Assembly: GCF_003731765.1 (NCBI RefSeq)
Contig: NZ_MOAL01000006.1
Coordinates: 254,563-318,562, forward strand
Direction of reading: 5' to 3'
DNA: 64,000 nt
DNA from: Pseudomonas chlororaphis
GTDB taxonomy: Bacteria; Pseudomonadota; Gammaproteobacteria; Pseudomonadales; Pseudomonadaceae
The position numbers were made by a program, and so were the translations under genes. The notes below the pieces were generated by a model that had not been told where the DNA came from, ran no database searches, and saw only the letters and a list, made by a program, of their open reading frames with translations. Shown piece after piece: positions 1-7,133 of this stretch; position 1 is the stretch's first letter; every line of letters begins with the position of its first letter.

Positions 1-1
1 T

Positions 2-754
2 GGCATTGTCTGCGCCACAGTGTTCGGCATTCCGGTGGGGACGCTGATTTCCGACGCCTTCGGTTGGCGTAGTGCCTTCGGCATCCTGGCCGTGGTGGCT
101 TTTGCCAAGGCGCTGCTGCTGTGGGTTTACCTGCCGCGCACGCCGGTGCATCACCAGCACAGCAGCCTGCTTCAGCAGTTCCGGATCCTGCGCAGCCCGT
201 TGATGCAGGGGCATGTGCTGTTGTCGATCCTGGTGTTCAGCGGCATGTTCACCGTCTACACCTACCTGGCGGACATCCTCGAACGCCTGGCCGGTTTCGA
301 CGGCACGCTGGTGGGCTGGTGCCTGATGGGCTTTGGCGCGGTAGGCCTGCTGGGCAATTCATTGGGCGGTCGGGCGGTGGATCGCCACCCGCTGCTGGCG
401 TCGATGGGCTTCTGTGCCTTGATGATCGGCGGCATGGTGGCCCTGGTGCCGAGCATTCATTCGACTCTGGGCCTGGCCGCCGCCATGGGTATTTGGGGCG
501 TGACCCAGGCGGCGCTGTTTCTGGTCAGCCATGTGCGTTTGATCAAGGCCGCGCCTGAGGCGCCGGCCTTTGCCGCCTCGCTGAACATTGCCGGGGCCAA
601 CCTGGGCATCGGCCTGGGGGCCATGGTCGGCGGCCGGGTCATCGACACCCTGGGGCTGGGCAGCCTGGGTTTTGCCGCAGCGGGTTTCATCCTGCTGTCG
701 ATCCTCCTGGCCTGGGGCCTGATGGGCGCCAAGCCTCGCGCCCTCTGCGCTTGA
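2..754 (+). CDS. MFS transporter, C-terminal part (5' truncated by window edge)
   Basis: Reading frame 2 is open from the window edge and ends in TGA at 752-754, so the real start lies upstream. About 250 residues remain. They contain the motif GIPVGTLISDAFGWRSAFG typical of DHA1-type major facilitator drug or sugar exporters, then about seven hydrophobic segments with glycine-rich turns (VGWCLMGFGAVGLLGNSLGG). It is probably an inner-membrane proton-coupled exporter; the substrate cannot be read from the sequence. The gene is tail-to-tail with the regulator that follows, four bases away, so the two are not co-transcribed. Confidence 0.85.
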   Translation, partial: GIVCATVFGIPVGTLISDAFGWRSAFGILAVVAFAKALLLWVYLPRTPVHHQHSSLLQQFRILRSPLMQGHVLLSILVFSGMFTVYTYLADILERLAGFDGTLVGWCLMGFGAVGLLGNSLGGRAVDRHPLLASMGFCALMIGGMVALVPSIHSTLGLAAAMGIWGVTQAALFLVSHVRLIKAAPEAPAFAASLNIAGANLGIGLGAMVGGRVIDTLGLGSLGFAAAGFILLSILLAWGLMGAKPRALCA

Positions 755-758
755 GGCC

Positions 759-1664
759 CTAGCTGTTGAGGGGCGTGAACAGCTCCCGGCGCGCGCCTTC
801 GGTGATGGCGACGATGCCGGGGTGCTTGACCTTGCGCTCCACCGAGATGGCATAAAACGATTCGGCCACGGCGTCGGTCTGGCCGATCAGCTCCACGGCG
901 TATTGGCGTTTGATTTCATCGGCGATCACGCTGGGCGCGATAAAGATCCCGCTGCCGGATTGGCCGAAGGCCTGCATCAGTGCGCTGTCGTCGAATTCGC
1001 CGATGATCCGCGGCTGGATCTGCTGTTCGGCGAACCAGCGCAGCAGGCGGCTGCGGACCACGGTTTCCTGCCCTGGAATCAGCATGGGCGCGCCGTGCAG
1101 GCCTTTGGGGAAGTCCGCGCCGTATTGCTCGGCCAGGCGCTGGGTGGCGAAAAAGCTGATACCGCATTCACCGAGCTTCTGGCTGTAGCCCTTGATGTCC
1201 AGGTGCGACGGCATCGGGCTGTCGGATATCACCAGGTCCAGGCGCTGGATGGCCAGGTCGGCGAGCAGGCGCTCGAGCTTGTCTTCGCGGCAGGTGATGC
1301 GGATCGGTTCGCTCAATTCCATGGTCGGTGCGATCAGGCGGTAGACGATGGACTTGGGCACCACGTCGGCGACCCCGACCCGGAACGGGATCTGCTGTTC
1401 ATTGGGTTGTGCACGGAGCAGGGCTTCCAATTCGCCTCCCAGCTGAAACATCTGCTCGGCATAGGGCAGGATCTGACGTCCAGACTCGCTGAGTTCCAGT
1501 TGCCGTCCTACTCGACGAAACAATTCGATGCCATAGGTTTGCTCCAGCAGGGTGATCTGGCCGCTGATGGTCTGGGGCGTCAGGTTCAGCTGTTCGCAGG
1601 CGCGCACGATGCTGCCGGTCTTCGCCACCACCCAGAAATAATGCAACTGGCGGTAATTGAGCAT
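759..1664 (-). CDS. nhaR: LysR-type transcriptional activator NhaR
   Basis: The 301-residue protein begins with a LysR-type helix-turn-helix (residues 1-60, with the LTPQTISGQITLLEQ recognition region), followed by a substrate-binding-like effector domain. The opening MLNYRQLHYFWVVAKTGSI and the overall length fit NhaR, which in enterobacteria activates the sodium/proton antiporter gene nhaA and osmC in response to sodium. No nhaA lies next to it here, so its targets in this organism are not shown by context. It ends four bases from the MFS gene (convergent). The AT-rich 135 bp upstream separates it from a divergent lipoprotein gene. Confidence 0.8.
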   Translation of the reverse strand: MLNYRQLHYFWVVAKTGSIVRACEQLNLTPQTISGQITLLEQTYGIELFRRVGRQLELSESGRQILPYAEQMFQLGGELEALLRAQPNEQQIPFRVGVADVVPKSIVYRLIAPTMELSEPIRITCREDKLERLLADLAIQRLDLVISDSPMPSHLDIKGYSQKLGECGISFFATQRLAEQYGADFPKGLHGAPMLIPGQETVVRSRLLRWFAEQQIQPRIIGEFDDSALMQAFGQSGSGIFIAPSVIADEIKRQYAVELIGQTDAVAESFYAISVERKVKHPGIVAITEGARRELFTPLNS

Positions 1665-1799
1665 AGGGCTTAATCACTTCGTAAAAACCGAAGTATAACT
1701 GCTAAAAATACGAATTTTCCTGAAGTATCGCGCTCCTTAGAATGCCTCGCTATCGATGGGCCCCCGGTTGGGCCCATGCGTTCTATCGAGGGTACTACC

Positions 1800-2051
1800 A
1801 TGACACGCAAATCCATGGCCGCGGCATCGCTGCTGGCTCTGTCCCTGCTGGCCCTGGCGGGCTGTGACCAGGCTGAGAAAAGCGCTCAGCAGTTGATGGG
1901 CAAGGCTGCCGAGACCGCCAAGCAAGCCATTGACGACACGCACAAGGCAGCTGAACAGGCCCTCGCCGATGCCACCGAAGACTTGATTGGCAAGCCCGAA
2001 AAACCGGCAGATGATGGCGAGAAAAAAGCGCCGGCGTCCCAGGAAATCTAA
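1800..2051 (+). CDS. Small alanine-rich lipoprotein
   Basis: The 83-residue protein has a basic N-terminus (MTRKS), a hydrophobic stretch and a lipobox LALAGC, so it is predicted to be lipidated on Cys24 and anchored in a membrane. The mature part is charged and probably helical, with heptad-like Ala/Lys/Gln repeats (AAETAKQAIDDTHKAAEQ). An upstream in-frame ATG at 1776 exists. ATG 1800 is preferred because GAGGG lies about 8 bases before it and the lipoprotein signal begins there. The function is unknown. The next gene starts 31 bases downstream on the same strand and may be co-transcribed. Confidence 0.8.
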   Translation: MTRKSMAAASLLALSLLALAGCDQAEKSAQQLMGKAAETAKQAIDDTHKAAEQALADATEDLIGKPEKPADDGEKKAPASQEI

Positions 2052-2082
2052 TCTTTCGTTCAAACAGACTCAGGATTGACCC

Positions 2083-2844
2083 ATGGAATACCTCTTACAG
2101 CTCGCCGCCAGCCCCACCGCCTGGGTCGCCTTGGCCACCCTGGTGGTGATGGAAATCGTGCTTGGCATCGATAACCTGATCTTTATCTCGATCCTTACCA
2201 ACAAGCTACCCGAGCAACACCGGGCCAAGGCGCGGCGGATCGGTATCGGCATGGCCTTGATTCTGCGTCTGGCATTGCTTAGCACCATTGCCTTTATCGT
2301 CCAGTTGACTGAGCCGGTGATCGACGTCTTCGGCCAGAGCTTCTCCTGGAAAGACATGATCCTGATTGCCGGTGGCCTGTTCCTGGTGTGGAAGGCGACG
2401 ACCGAGATCCATCACAGCATGTCCCCGGAGCCCGAGGAAAAGGACACGGCGAGCAACGGTGTGAGCATCGGTTTTGCTGCGGCGATTGTGCAGATCCTGA
2501 TGCTGGACATGGTGTTTTCCATCGACAGCATCATCACGGCAGTGGGCATGACCGAGCACTTGCCGATCATGATCATCGCGGTGGTAGCGTCGGTGCTGGT
2601 GATGTTGCTGGCGGCTGAACCCCTGGCCAAGTTCATCAACGACAACCCGACTGTGGTGATGCTGGCCCTGGGCTTCCTGATCATGATCGGTATGACCCTG
2701 ATCGCTGAAGGCTTTGGTGCCCATGTGCCGAAAGGCTACGTGTATGCGGCGATGGCTTTCTCGGCAGCGATCGAGACCCTGAACATCCTGGCGCGACGTG
2801 TTCGCCAAAAGCGTCAGGCGGTGGAGACTCAAGCCAAGGCTTAA
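2083..2844 (+). CDS. TerC-family integral membrane protein
   Basis: The 253-residue protein has about seven transmembrane segments. It carries the paired acidic membrane motifs of the TerC family: EIVLGIDNLIFISI near residue 22 and LMLDMVFSIDSIITAVGM near residue 140. These repeats are thought to hold a metal-binding pocket; relatives have been linked to manganese export or metal loading of secreted proteins. Which metal applies here is inference. It follows the small lipoprotein gene by 31 bp and ends at a strong intrinsic terminator. Confidence 0.85.
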   Translation: MEYLLQLAASPTAWVALATLVVMEIVLGIDNLIFISILTNKLPEQHRAKARRIGIGMALILRLALLSTIAFIVQLTEPVIDVFGQSFSWKDMILIAGGLFLVWKATTEIHHSMSPEPEEKDTASNGVSIGFAAAIVQILMLDMVFSIDSIITAVGMTEHLPIMIIAVVASVLVMLLAAEPLAKFINDNPTVVMLALGFLIMIGMTLIAEGFGAHVPKGYVYAAMAFSAAIETLNILARRVRQKRQAVETQAKA

Positions 2845-2859
2845 GTCGCATCCACGACA

Positions 2860-2903
2860 AACGGCCGTCTGCACTCGAAAGAGTCAGATGGCCGTTTTTT
2901 TTA
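2860..2903 (+). terminator. Intrinsic terminator after the TerC gene
   Basis: ACGGCCGTCTG and CAGATGGCCGT form an 11-bp stem with one G-T pair around a short loop. They are followed by an eight-T run at 2895-2902. It lies 16 bases after the stop codon. Confidence 0.9.
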
Positions 2904-2921
2904 ATGGTGAATAATGCTGGG

Positions 2922-3089
2922 TCAGTGCGCGGTGGCCGGGCGGCCGGCGGTTTTGTCTCGCGGTGTCACGGTGGTCGATGGCAGTGGGTGATGATGGCGG
3001 CGGGCAATGCGCAACACGCCCCAAAGCATCGCGGCGGCCACGGCCAGCCAGCCAATTACCAGCATGCAGATCGTCGTCATCAGGCTCAT
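2922..3089 (-). CDS. Small single-span membrane protein
   Basis: The 55-residue protein has one strong hydrophobic segment (TTICMLVIGWLAVAAAMLWGVL, residues 5-26) followed by a basic, histidine-rich stretch (RIARRHHH) and a short polar tail. This predicts an N-out or N-in single-span inner-membrane protein. The start at 3089 is decided by a near-perfect Shine-Dalgarno AAGGAGG seven bases upstream; a longer reading to 3122 is less likely. No function is recognised. It runs convergently towards the TerC terminator. Confidence 0.7.
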   Translation of the reverse strand: MSLMTTICMLVIGWLAVAAAMLWGVLRIARRHHHPLPSTTVTPRDKTAGRPATAH

Positions 3090-3309
3090 ACGTGCCTCCT
3101 TCTGGCCCCGTCCGGGGCACACGCTCTTTGCAATGGACAGTCTAGTCGCTGGTATGTTTCAGGCGATTGACTCGTGGTCGAGCCCTTCGAACACTTCGCT
3201 CTATCCATTTCAATTTACTGCGGCCTAACGCTATACCCCCGTGCAAGACGGCCCTATTATCAGGGCCCTTGCCGGGAGATCGTGGCCCGGTGTCTGAGCA
3301 AAGAGAGTG

Positions 3310-3987
3310 ATGATGGTGCGGGTATTTTCTCGAATTCGATGGGCATTGTTGGGCGCCGCCTGTGTGCTGAGCCTGGCGGCATGTGCGGGCAAAGTGCCGT
3401 CCGAGATTCAGCGTTTGCCTGAGCGGGTCGAACTCACCAGCGTTCCGTTCTTTCGCGGCAACATCTATCAAAGCGGACCGGGCGCCTTGGCCAGCATGCT
3501 GTCTCAGCAGGGCGTGGTGATTACCCCGGGGCTGCTGGACAAACCCTTGCATTTACCCGGTGCCGAGGCCCAGTTGCAGCAGAACATGCAGCGCCTGGCG
3601 CGGGATTACGGGATGGTGGTCTATCCACTGGATGAGCGCCTGCCGGCGTTGCTGGCCCAGGTTGCGGCCGGGTACCCGGTGTTGCTGCGCTTCACGGAAG
3701 GTTCGGCGTTCTGGTCTGAGCCGCGCTACGCGATACTGGCCGGCTATAACCGTGACAAGCAGACCGTGCTGTTGCGGGCAGGGCAGAATCGTCGGTTGTT
3801 GATGAGCTTCTCGGCGTTCGAGTCGGCCTGGAAAAGCGCCGGTAGCTGGGCGGTGTTGATTCAGGCACCGAACCAGTTGCCCGCCAATGTCGATCGCCAG
3901 CGTTGGTTGAAGGCCGCCAATGAGTTGGCCCAGGCCGGCCAAGAGCAGGCGGCGAATCGGGCGACCCAGGCGTTGCCTGCTCCCTGA
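3310..3987 (+). CDS. C39-peptidase-like lipoprotein lacking the catalytic cysteine
   Basis: The protein has about 225 residues and a lipoprotein signal (LGAACVLSLAAC), so it is predicted to be membrane-anchored. It resembles the papain-like C39 peptidase fold in pseudomonad lipoproteins: VPFFRGNIYQSGPGALASML corresponds to the family's Q-x3-CGPA active-site helix. Here the cysteine position reads serine (YQSGPGA). A second conserved block, PRYAILAGYNRDKQTVLL, matches the His/Asp region with Y in place of the expected H. Peptidase activity is therefore doubtful; a binding role is more likely. The C-terminal 40 residues are helical with a TPR-like look. ATG 3310 or 3313 could be the start. Confidence 0.7.
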   Translation: MMVRVFSRIRWALLGAACVLSLAACAGKVPSEIQRLPERVELTSVPFFRGNIYQSGPGALASMLSQQGVVITPGLLDKPLHLPGAEAQLQQNMQRLARDYGMVVYPLDERLPALLAQVAAGYPVLLRFTEGSAFWSEPRYAILAGYNRDKQTVLLRAGQNRRLLMSFSAFESAWKSAGSWAVLIQAPNQLPANVDRQRWLKAANELAQAGQEQAANRATQALPAP

Positions 3988-4006
3988 TCGTGGCGAAGAA
4001 AAGAAA

Positions 4007-4032
4007 ACGGCGCCCAAGGGCGCCGTTTTTTA
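4007..4032. terminator. Bidirectional intrinsic terminator between convergent genes
   Basis: ACGGCGCCC and GGGCGCCGT form a perfect 9-bp stem with a two-base loop. A T run follows on the + side and an A-rich stretch precedes it. It can therefore stop both the C39-like gene (+) and pbpG (-). Confidence 0.9.
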
Positions 4033-4044
4033 TGGCCTGTTTGA

Positions 4045-4983
4045 TTAGTCCGAGGCCTGGGCCGCGCCGGTTTGGCGGTTCTTCAGGTTCTTTTCCGCTT
4101 TGTAGCGCAGCGCGACGTCCGGCACCGAGCCGCTTTTGCCGGTTTCCATCCAGTTGCGAATGCGCCCGGCGTCAGCGAAATGGGTGTATTTGCCGAAGGC
4201 ATCGAGAATCACCAGGGCCACCGGGCGATTGGCCATGCTGGTCACCAGCACCAGGCAGTGGCCGGCCTGATTGGTGAAGCCGGTCTTGGTCAGCTTGATG
4301 TCCCATTTGTCTTTATGAACCAGATGGTCGGTGTTGCGAAAACCCAGGGTGTAATTGGGTTTGCGGAACGCCACGGTCTTTTCCTTGGTGGTGCTCAGCT
4401 CGCTCAGCATTGGGTATTTGCGCGCCGCCAGCAGCAGTTTGCTCAGGTCGCGAGCGGTGGACACGTTGTGGATCGACAGGCCGGTGGGTTCCACATAGCG
4501 GGTGTTGGTCATGCCCAGGGCCTTGGCCTTGGCGTTCATGGCGGCAATAAAGGCTGCGTATCCGCCTGGGTAATGGTGGGCCAGGCTGGCGGCGGCGCGA
4601 TTCTCCGAGGACATCAGGGCGATCAGCAGCATGTCGCGGCGGCTCAACTCGCTATTGAGCTTGACCCGGGAGAACACCCCTTTCATTTCCGGGGTGTCGC
4701 TGATGTTGATTGAAATGTATTCGTCCATGGACTGCTTGGCGTCCAGCACGATCAACCCGGTCATGAGTTTGGTGACCGAGGCGATCGGCACCACCACATC
4801 CGGATTGCTTGAATAGATGACTTTGTTGGTCTGCAAGTCCAGCAACAGCGCGCTGCCCGAAGCAATGTGCAGTTGCGAGGTGTCGCGGGGGGCAGCAGTG
4901 GTTTCGCTCGCATCGACGTTGGGCGTGATCAAAGTGCCTGTGATTGCAAAAAATAGGCTGAGGATGGAAAGACGGATTTTCAC
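4045..4983 (-). CDS. pbpG: D-alanyl-D-alanine endopeptidase (penicillin-binding protein 7)
   Basis: The 312-residue periplasmic serine endopeptidase of the low-molecular-weight PBP class cuts D-Ala-mDAP cross-links in peptidoglycan. The N-terminal signal peptide (residues 1-25) is followed by the penicillin-binding motifs in order: SVTK (nucleophile Ser69, Lys72), SEN (126-128) and KTG (233-235). Length and spacing fit PbpG/PBP7 rather than the larger carboxypeptidases DacA/DacC, which also carry a C-terminal domain missing here. It is a single-gene unit ending at the shared terminator at 4007-4032. Confidence 0.92.
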   Translation of the reverse strand: MKIRLSILSLFFAITGTLITPNVDASETTAAPRDTSQLHIASGSALLLDLQTNKVIYSSNPDVVVPIASVTKLMTGLIVLDAKQSMDEYISINISDTPEMKGVFSRVKLNSELSRRDMLLIALMSSENRAAASLAHHYPGGYAAFIAAMNAKAKALGMTNTRYVEPTGLSIHNVSTARDLSKLLLAARKYPMLSELSTTKEKTVAFRKPNYTLGFRNTDHLVHKDKWDIKLTKTGFTNQAGHCLVLVTSMANRPVALVILDAFGKYTHFADAGRIRNWMETGKSGSVPDVALRYKAEKNLKNRQTGAAQASD

Positions 4984-5183
4984 GCGGGCGGACTCGATAA
5001 AGTATGGATATGCCGTTTGGCAACGGGCTTTTTCAGAAAAACGTTACATTTTATGATTATGGTTGATAGCTGTCGATTGTTCTTCAAAGGTCCGTTGAAT
5101 ACCCAAAAAAACCTGAAATATGCCGGTTTTCCTTTCGTGCCTCCTGGCTTTGGTCGCAGTTCGTCGCCTGGGGCGCGGCTTGA

Positions 5184-5213
5184 AACAAAGAACCCCGCCA
5201 TTGGCGGGGTTCT
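5184..5213 (-). terminator. Intrinsic terminator after folD
   Basis: On the minus strand GAACCCCGCC and GGCGGGGTTC form a perfect 10-bp stem with a three-base loop, followed by CTTTGTTT. It lies about 30 bases after the folD stop. Confidence 0.85.
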
Positions 5214-5240
5214 CGTCGGGGCAAAGGTGCTGTGCCGGGT

Positions 5241-6095
5241 TTAGCCGTGCAGCGACTCTGCCGCATACAGGGTGTTTTCCAGCAAGCAGGCGCGGGTCAT
5301 CGGGCCAACACCGCCAGGTACGGGGGTGATCCAGCCGGCGCGGGGCAGGGCGGTCTCGTACACCACGTCGCCTACCAGCTTGCCGTCTTCCTGGCGGTTG
5401 ATGCCGACGTCGATGACGATGGCGCCTTCCTTGATCCACTCGCCTTTTACCAGGCCCGGCTTGCCAGCTGCCACGACCACCAGATCAGCCCGGCCCACAT
5501 GCCCGGCCAGGTCTTTGGTGAAGCGGTGGGTCACGGTCACGGTGCAGCCCGCGAGGAGCAGCTCCATCGCCATCGGGCGGCCAACAATGTTGGAGGCGCC
5601 TACGACGACGGCGTCCATGCCGTAAAGATCGGCACCGGTGCTTTCCAGCAAGGTCATGATGCCCTTGGGAGTGCAAGGGCGGAGCAGTGGGATGCGTTGG
5701 GCCAGGCGGCCGACGTTATAAGGGTGGAAACCATCCACGTCTTTGTCGGGCCGAATGCGTTCCAGCAGCTTCGATGCGTCCAGGTGCTCCGGCAGCGGCA
5801 ACTGTAGAAGGACGCCGTCGATGTTCGGGTCATCATTGAGGCGGTCGATCAGTGTGGCCAACGCTTCCTGGGTGGTGTCGGAAGGCAGGTCATAGGCTTG
5901 GGAAAGAAAGCCGACCTCTTCGCAGTCTTTACGCTTGTGCGAGACATAAACCTGAGAGGCTGGATCGCTGCCGACCAGGATCACCGCGAGGCCTGGCGTA
6001 CGCAGGCCTTGCTGGCGACGCTCGGCGACACGTTTGGCGATCTGCTGGCGCAGGCTAGCGGCGATCGCTTTGCCGTCGATTAGTTGTGCAGTCAT
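5241..6095 (-). CDS. folD: Bifunctional methylenetetrahydrofolate dehydrogenase / cyclohydrolase
   Basis: The 284-residue cytosolic enzyme of one-carbon metabolism oxidises 5,10-methylene-THF with NADP+ to 5,10-methenyl-THF and hydrolyses that to 10-formyl-THF. Family signatures are visible: YVSHKRKDCEEVGF (with the catalytic Lys region, residues 49-62), QLPLP (99-103), DGFHPYN, the nucleotide-binding VVVGASNIVGRPMA and the closing PVPGGVGPMT. It is full length for FolD. It is transcribed away from the tRNA cluster, and its 5' side shares the AT-rich region 6180-6230 with the tRNA promoter. Confidence 0.97.
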   Translation of the reverse strand: MTAQLIDGKAIAASLRQQIAKRVAERRQQGLRTPGLAVILVGSDPASQVYVSHKRKDCEEVGFLSQAYDLPSDTTQEALATLIDRLNDDPNIDGVLLQLPLPEHLDASKLLERIRPDKDVDGFHPYNVGRLAQRIPLLRPCTPKGIMTLLESTGADLYGMDAVVVGASNIVGRPMAMELLLAGCTVTVTHRFTKDLAGHVGRADLVVVAAGKPGLVKGEWIKEGAIVIDVGINRQEDGKLVGDVVYETALPRAGWITPVPGGVGPMTRACLLENTLYAAESLHG

Positions 6096-6227
6096 GACGC
6101 GTGATTAACCATCGAGAGGGAGAGAAAAAGAGAACGCATTCTCGCATGTCAGGACGTGAGGGCAAAGGCGCTTGGTCTGCAAATTCCCCTAACCCCTTTA
6201 ATTAAATGAATTTTTTTGAAAAAAGAG

Positions 6228-6254
6228 TTGACGACCTAACGGACCGTCTATAAC
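6228..6254 (+). promoter_or_regulatory. Candidate promoter of the tRNA cluster
   Basis: TTGACG at 6228-6233 and TATAAC at 6249-6254 are 15 bp apart. TAACAT at 6251-6256 would give 17 bp but is a poorer -10. They sit about 120 bases before the first tRNA, in a locally AT-rich region. The remaining sequence from 6096 to 6375 shows no ORF with coding character. Confidence 0.5.
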
Positions 6255-6375
6255 ATTCGTCGCACTTGTCGGGCACAGCCTAGCACTGGTTAAGAAGGTC
6301 GGTCAGAGTTGATGTTTAATTCGTAACGACTGAAAGCACTTAGTTTGTAATCCTTAAAGAATACAGATTAACAAG

Positions 6376-6452
6376 GCGCCCGTAGCTCAGCTGGATAGAG
6401 CATCCGCCTTCTAAGCGGATGGTCGCAGGTTCGAGTCCTGCCGGGTGCGCCA
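6376..6452 (+). tRNA. tRNA-Arg (anticodon TCT)
   Basis: This is a 77-nt cloverleaf: acceptor GCGCCCG pairs with CGGGTGC, followed by discriminator G and an encoded CCA. The anticodon loop CTTCTAA holds TCT at 6410-6412. The T arm contains GGTTCGAGTCC. It is the first of three tRNA genes. Confidence 0.97.
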
Positions 6453-6492
6453 TTAGGCAGCTTTGGCACAAGTAACGCAACAACGCAATATG

Positions 6493-6568
6493 GTGGGCGT
6501 AGCTCAGTTGGTAGAGCACAGGATTGTGACTCCTGTTGTCGTGGGTTCGATCCCCATCGTCCACCCCA
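6493..6568 (+). tRNA. tRNA-His (anticodon GTG)
   Basis: Acceptor GTGGGCG pairs with CGTCCAC, followed by C73 and encoded CCA. The base before the start is G (6492), which supplies the G-1 typical of tRNA-His opposite C73. Anticodon GTG is at 6526-6528. It lies 40 bp after tRNA-Arg. Confidence 0.97.
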
Positions 6569-6576
6569 TATTCCGA

Positions 6577-6613
6577 AAGGCGCCAGATTAACAGTCTGGC
6601 GCCTTTGCTTTAA
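6577..6613 (+). terminator. GC-rich hairpin between tRNA-His and tRNA-Leu
   Basis: GGCGCCAGA and TCTGGCGCC form a perfect 9-bp stem (plus AAA/TTT extension) around a six-base loop, followed by TTTGCTTT. It looks like an intrinsic terminator, yet tRNA-Leu follows with no obvious promoter of its own. It may instead be a processing signal or a leaky terminator. Confidence 0.5.
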
Positions 6614-6625
6614 AAGGCTTGATAC

Positions 6626-6710
6626 GCGGACGTGGTGGAATTGGTAGACACACTGGATTTAGGTTCCAGCGCCGCAAGGTGTAAGAGTTCGAGTCTCTTC
6701 GTCCGCACCA
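6626..6710 (+). tRNA. tRNA-Leu (anticodon TAG)
   Basis: This is an 85-nt class II tRNA with a long variable arm (GCGCCGCAAGGTGT region). Acceptor GCGGACG pairs with CGTCCGC, followed by discriminator A and encoded CCA. The anticodon loop TTTAGGT contains TAG. Confidence 0.97.
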
Positions 6711-6736
6711 ATTAAGTAGCTAGTTAATAGCAGATG

Positions 6737-6776
6737 ACGGCGCAGCACCTGAAAAGGGCTGCGCCGTTTTCGTTTC
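6737..6776 (+). terminator. Terminator of the tRNA cluster
   Basis: ACGGCGCAGC and GCTGCGCCGT form a perfect 10-bp stem with an 11-base loop, followed by TTTCGTTT. It lies 26 bases after tRNA-Leu. Confidence 0.9.
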
Positions 6777-6915
6777 AAAAGTCTGCATTTCCAGTGTGGC
6801 CGTAAGTAGCAGGGTGGTGAGGCGGCGAGTTTTTCGTCCTTTTGTCGCTGGATGTTTGCGGCTCAGCTGTCGGATTGGTGGTTGATCCGGTTTCCCGGAG
6901 TGCTATGCCTGATTC

Positions 6916-6931
6916 CTTCTATATATAGAAG
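6916..6931. other. 16-bp AT-centred perfect palindrome in the tig upstream region
   Basis: CTTCTATATATAGAAG is a perfect palindrome. It lies in the roughly 360-base gap between the tRNA terminator and the tig promoter (6777-7042), in which no credible gene is visible. It could be an operator or a chance AT palindrome; no matching second copy was seen nearby. Confidence 0.4.
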
Positions 6932-7042
6932 TATCGGTATAGAGGCTCCGGCTGGGTACGCTGTATTTGCTCTCAGGGCGCGGCGCAACCCATTGTCCCC
7001 GCCTTATAACTGACCAGCTGTTTTTTACCCGTTTCCAGTAGG

Positions 7043-7071
7043 GTGACTTCTTGAGTTTGACCCACTAGAAT
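7043..7071 (+). promoter_or_regulatory. Candidate sigma70 promoter of tig
   Basis: GTGACT (7043-7048) and TAGAAT (7066-7071) are separated by 17 bp, about 60 bases before the tig start codon. The -10 matches consensus in five of six bases and the -35 in four. Confidence 0.55.
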
Positions 7072-7133
7072 GCTTGCCCTTGATTCTTGGGGTCGGAAAC
7101 GGCCGGCTAACGTCTGTGCAACGAGGAATATCC

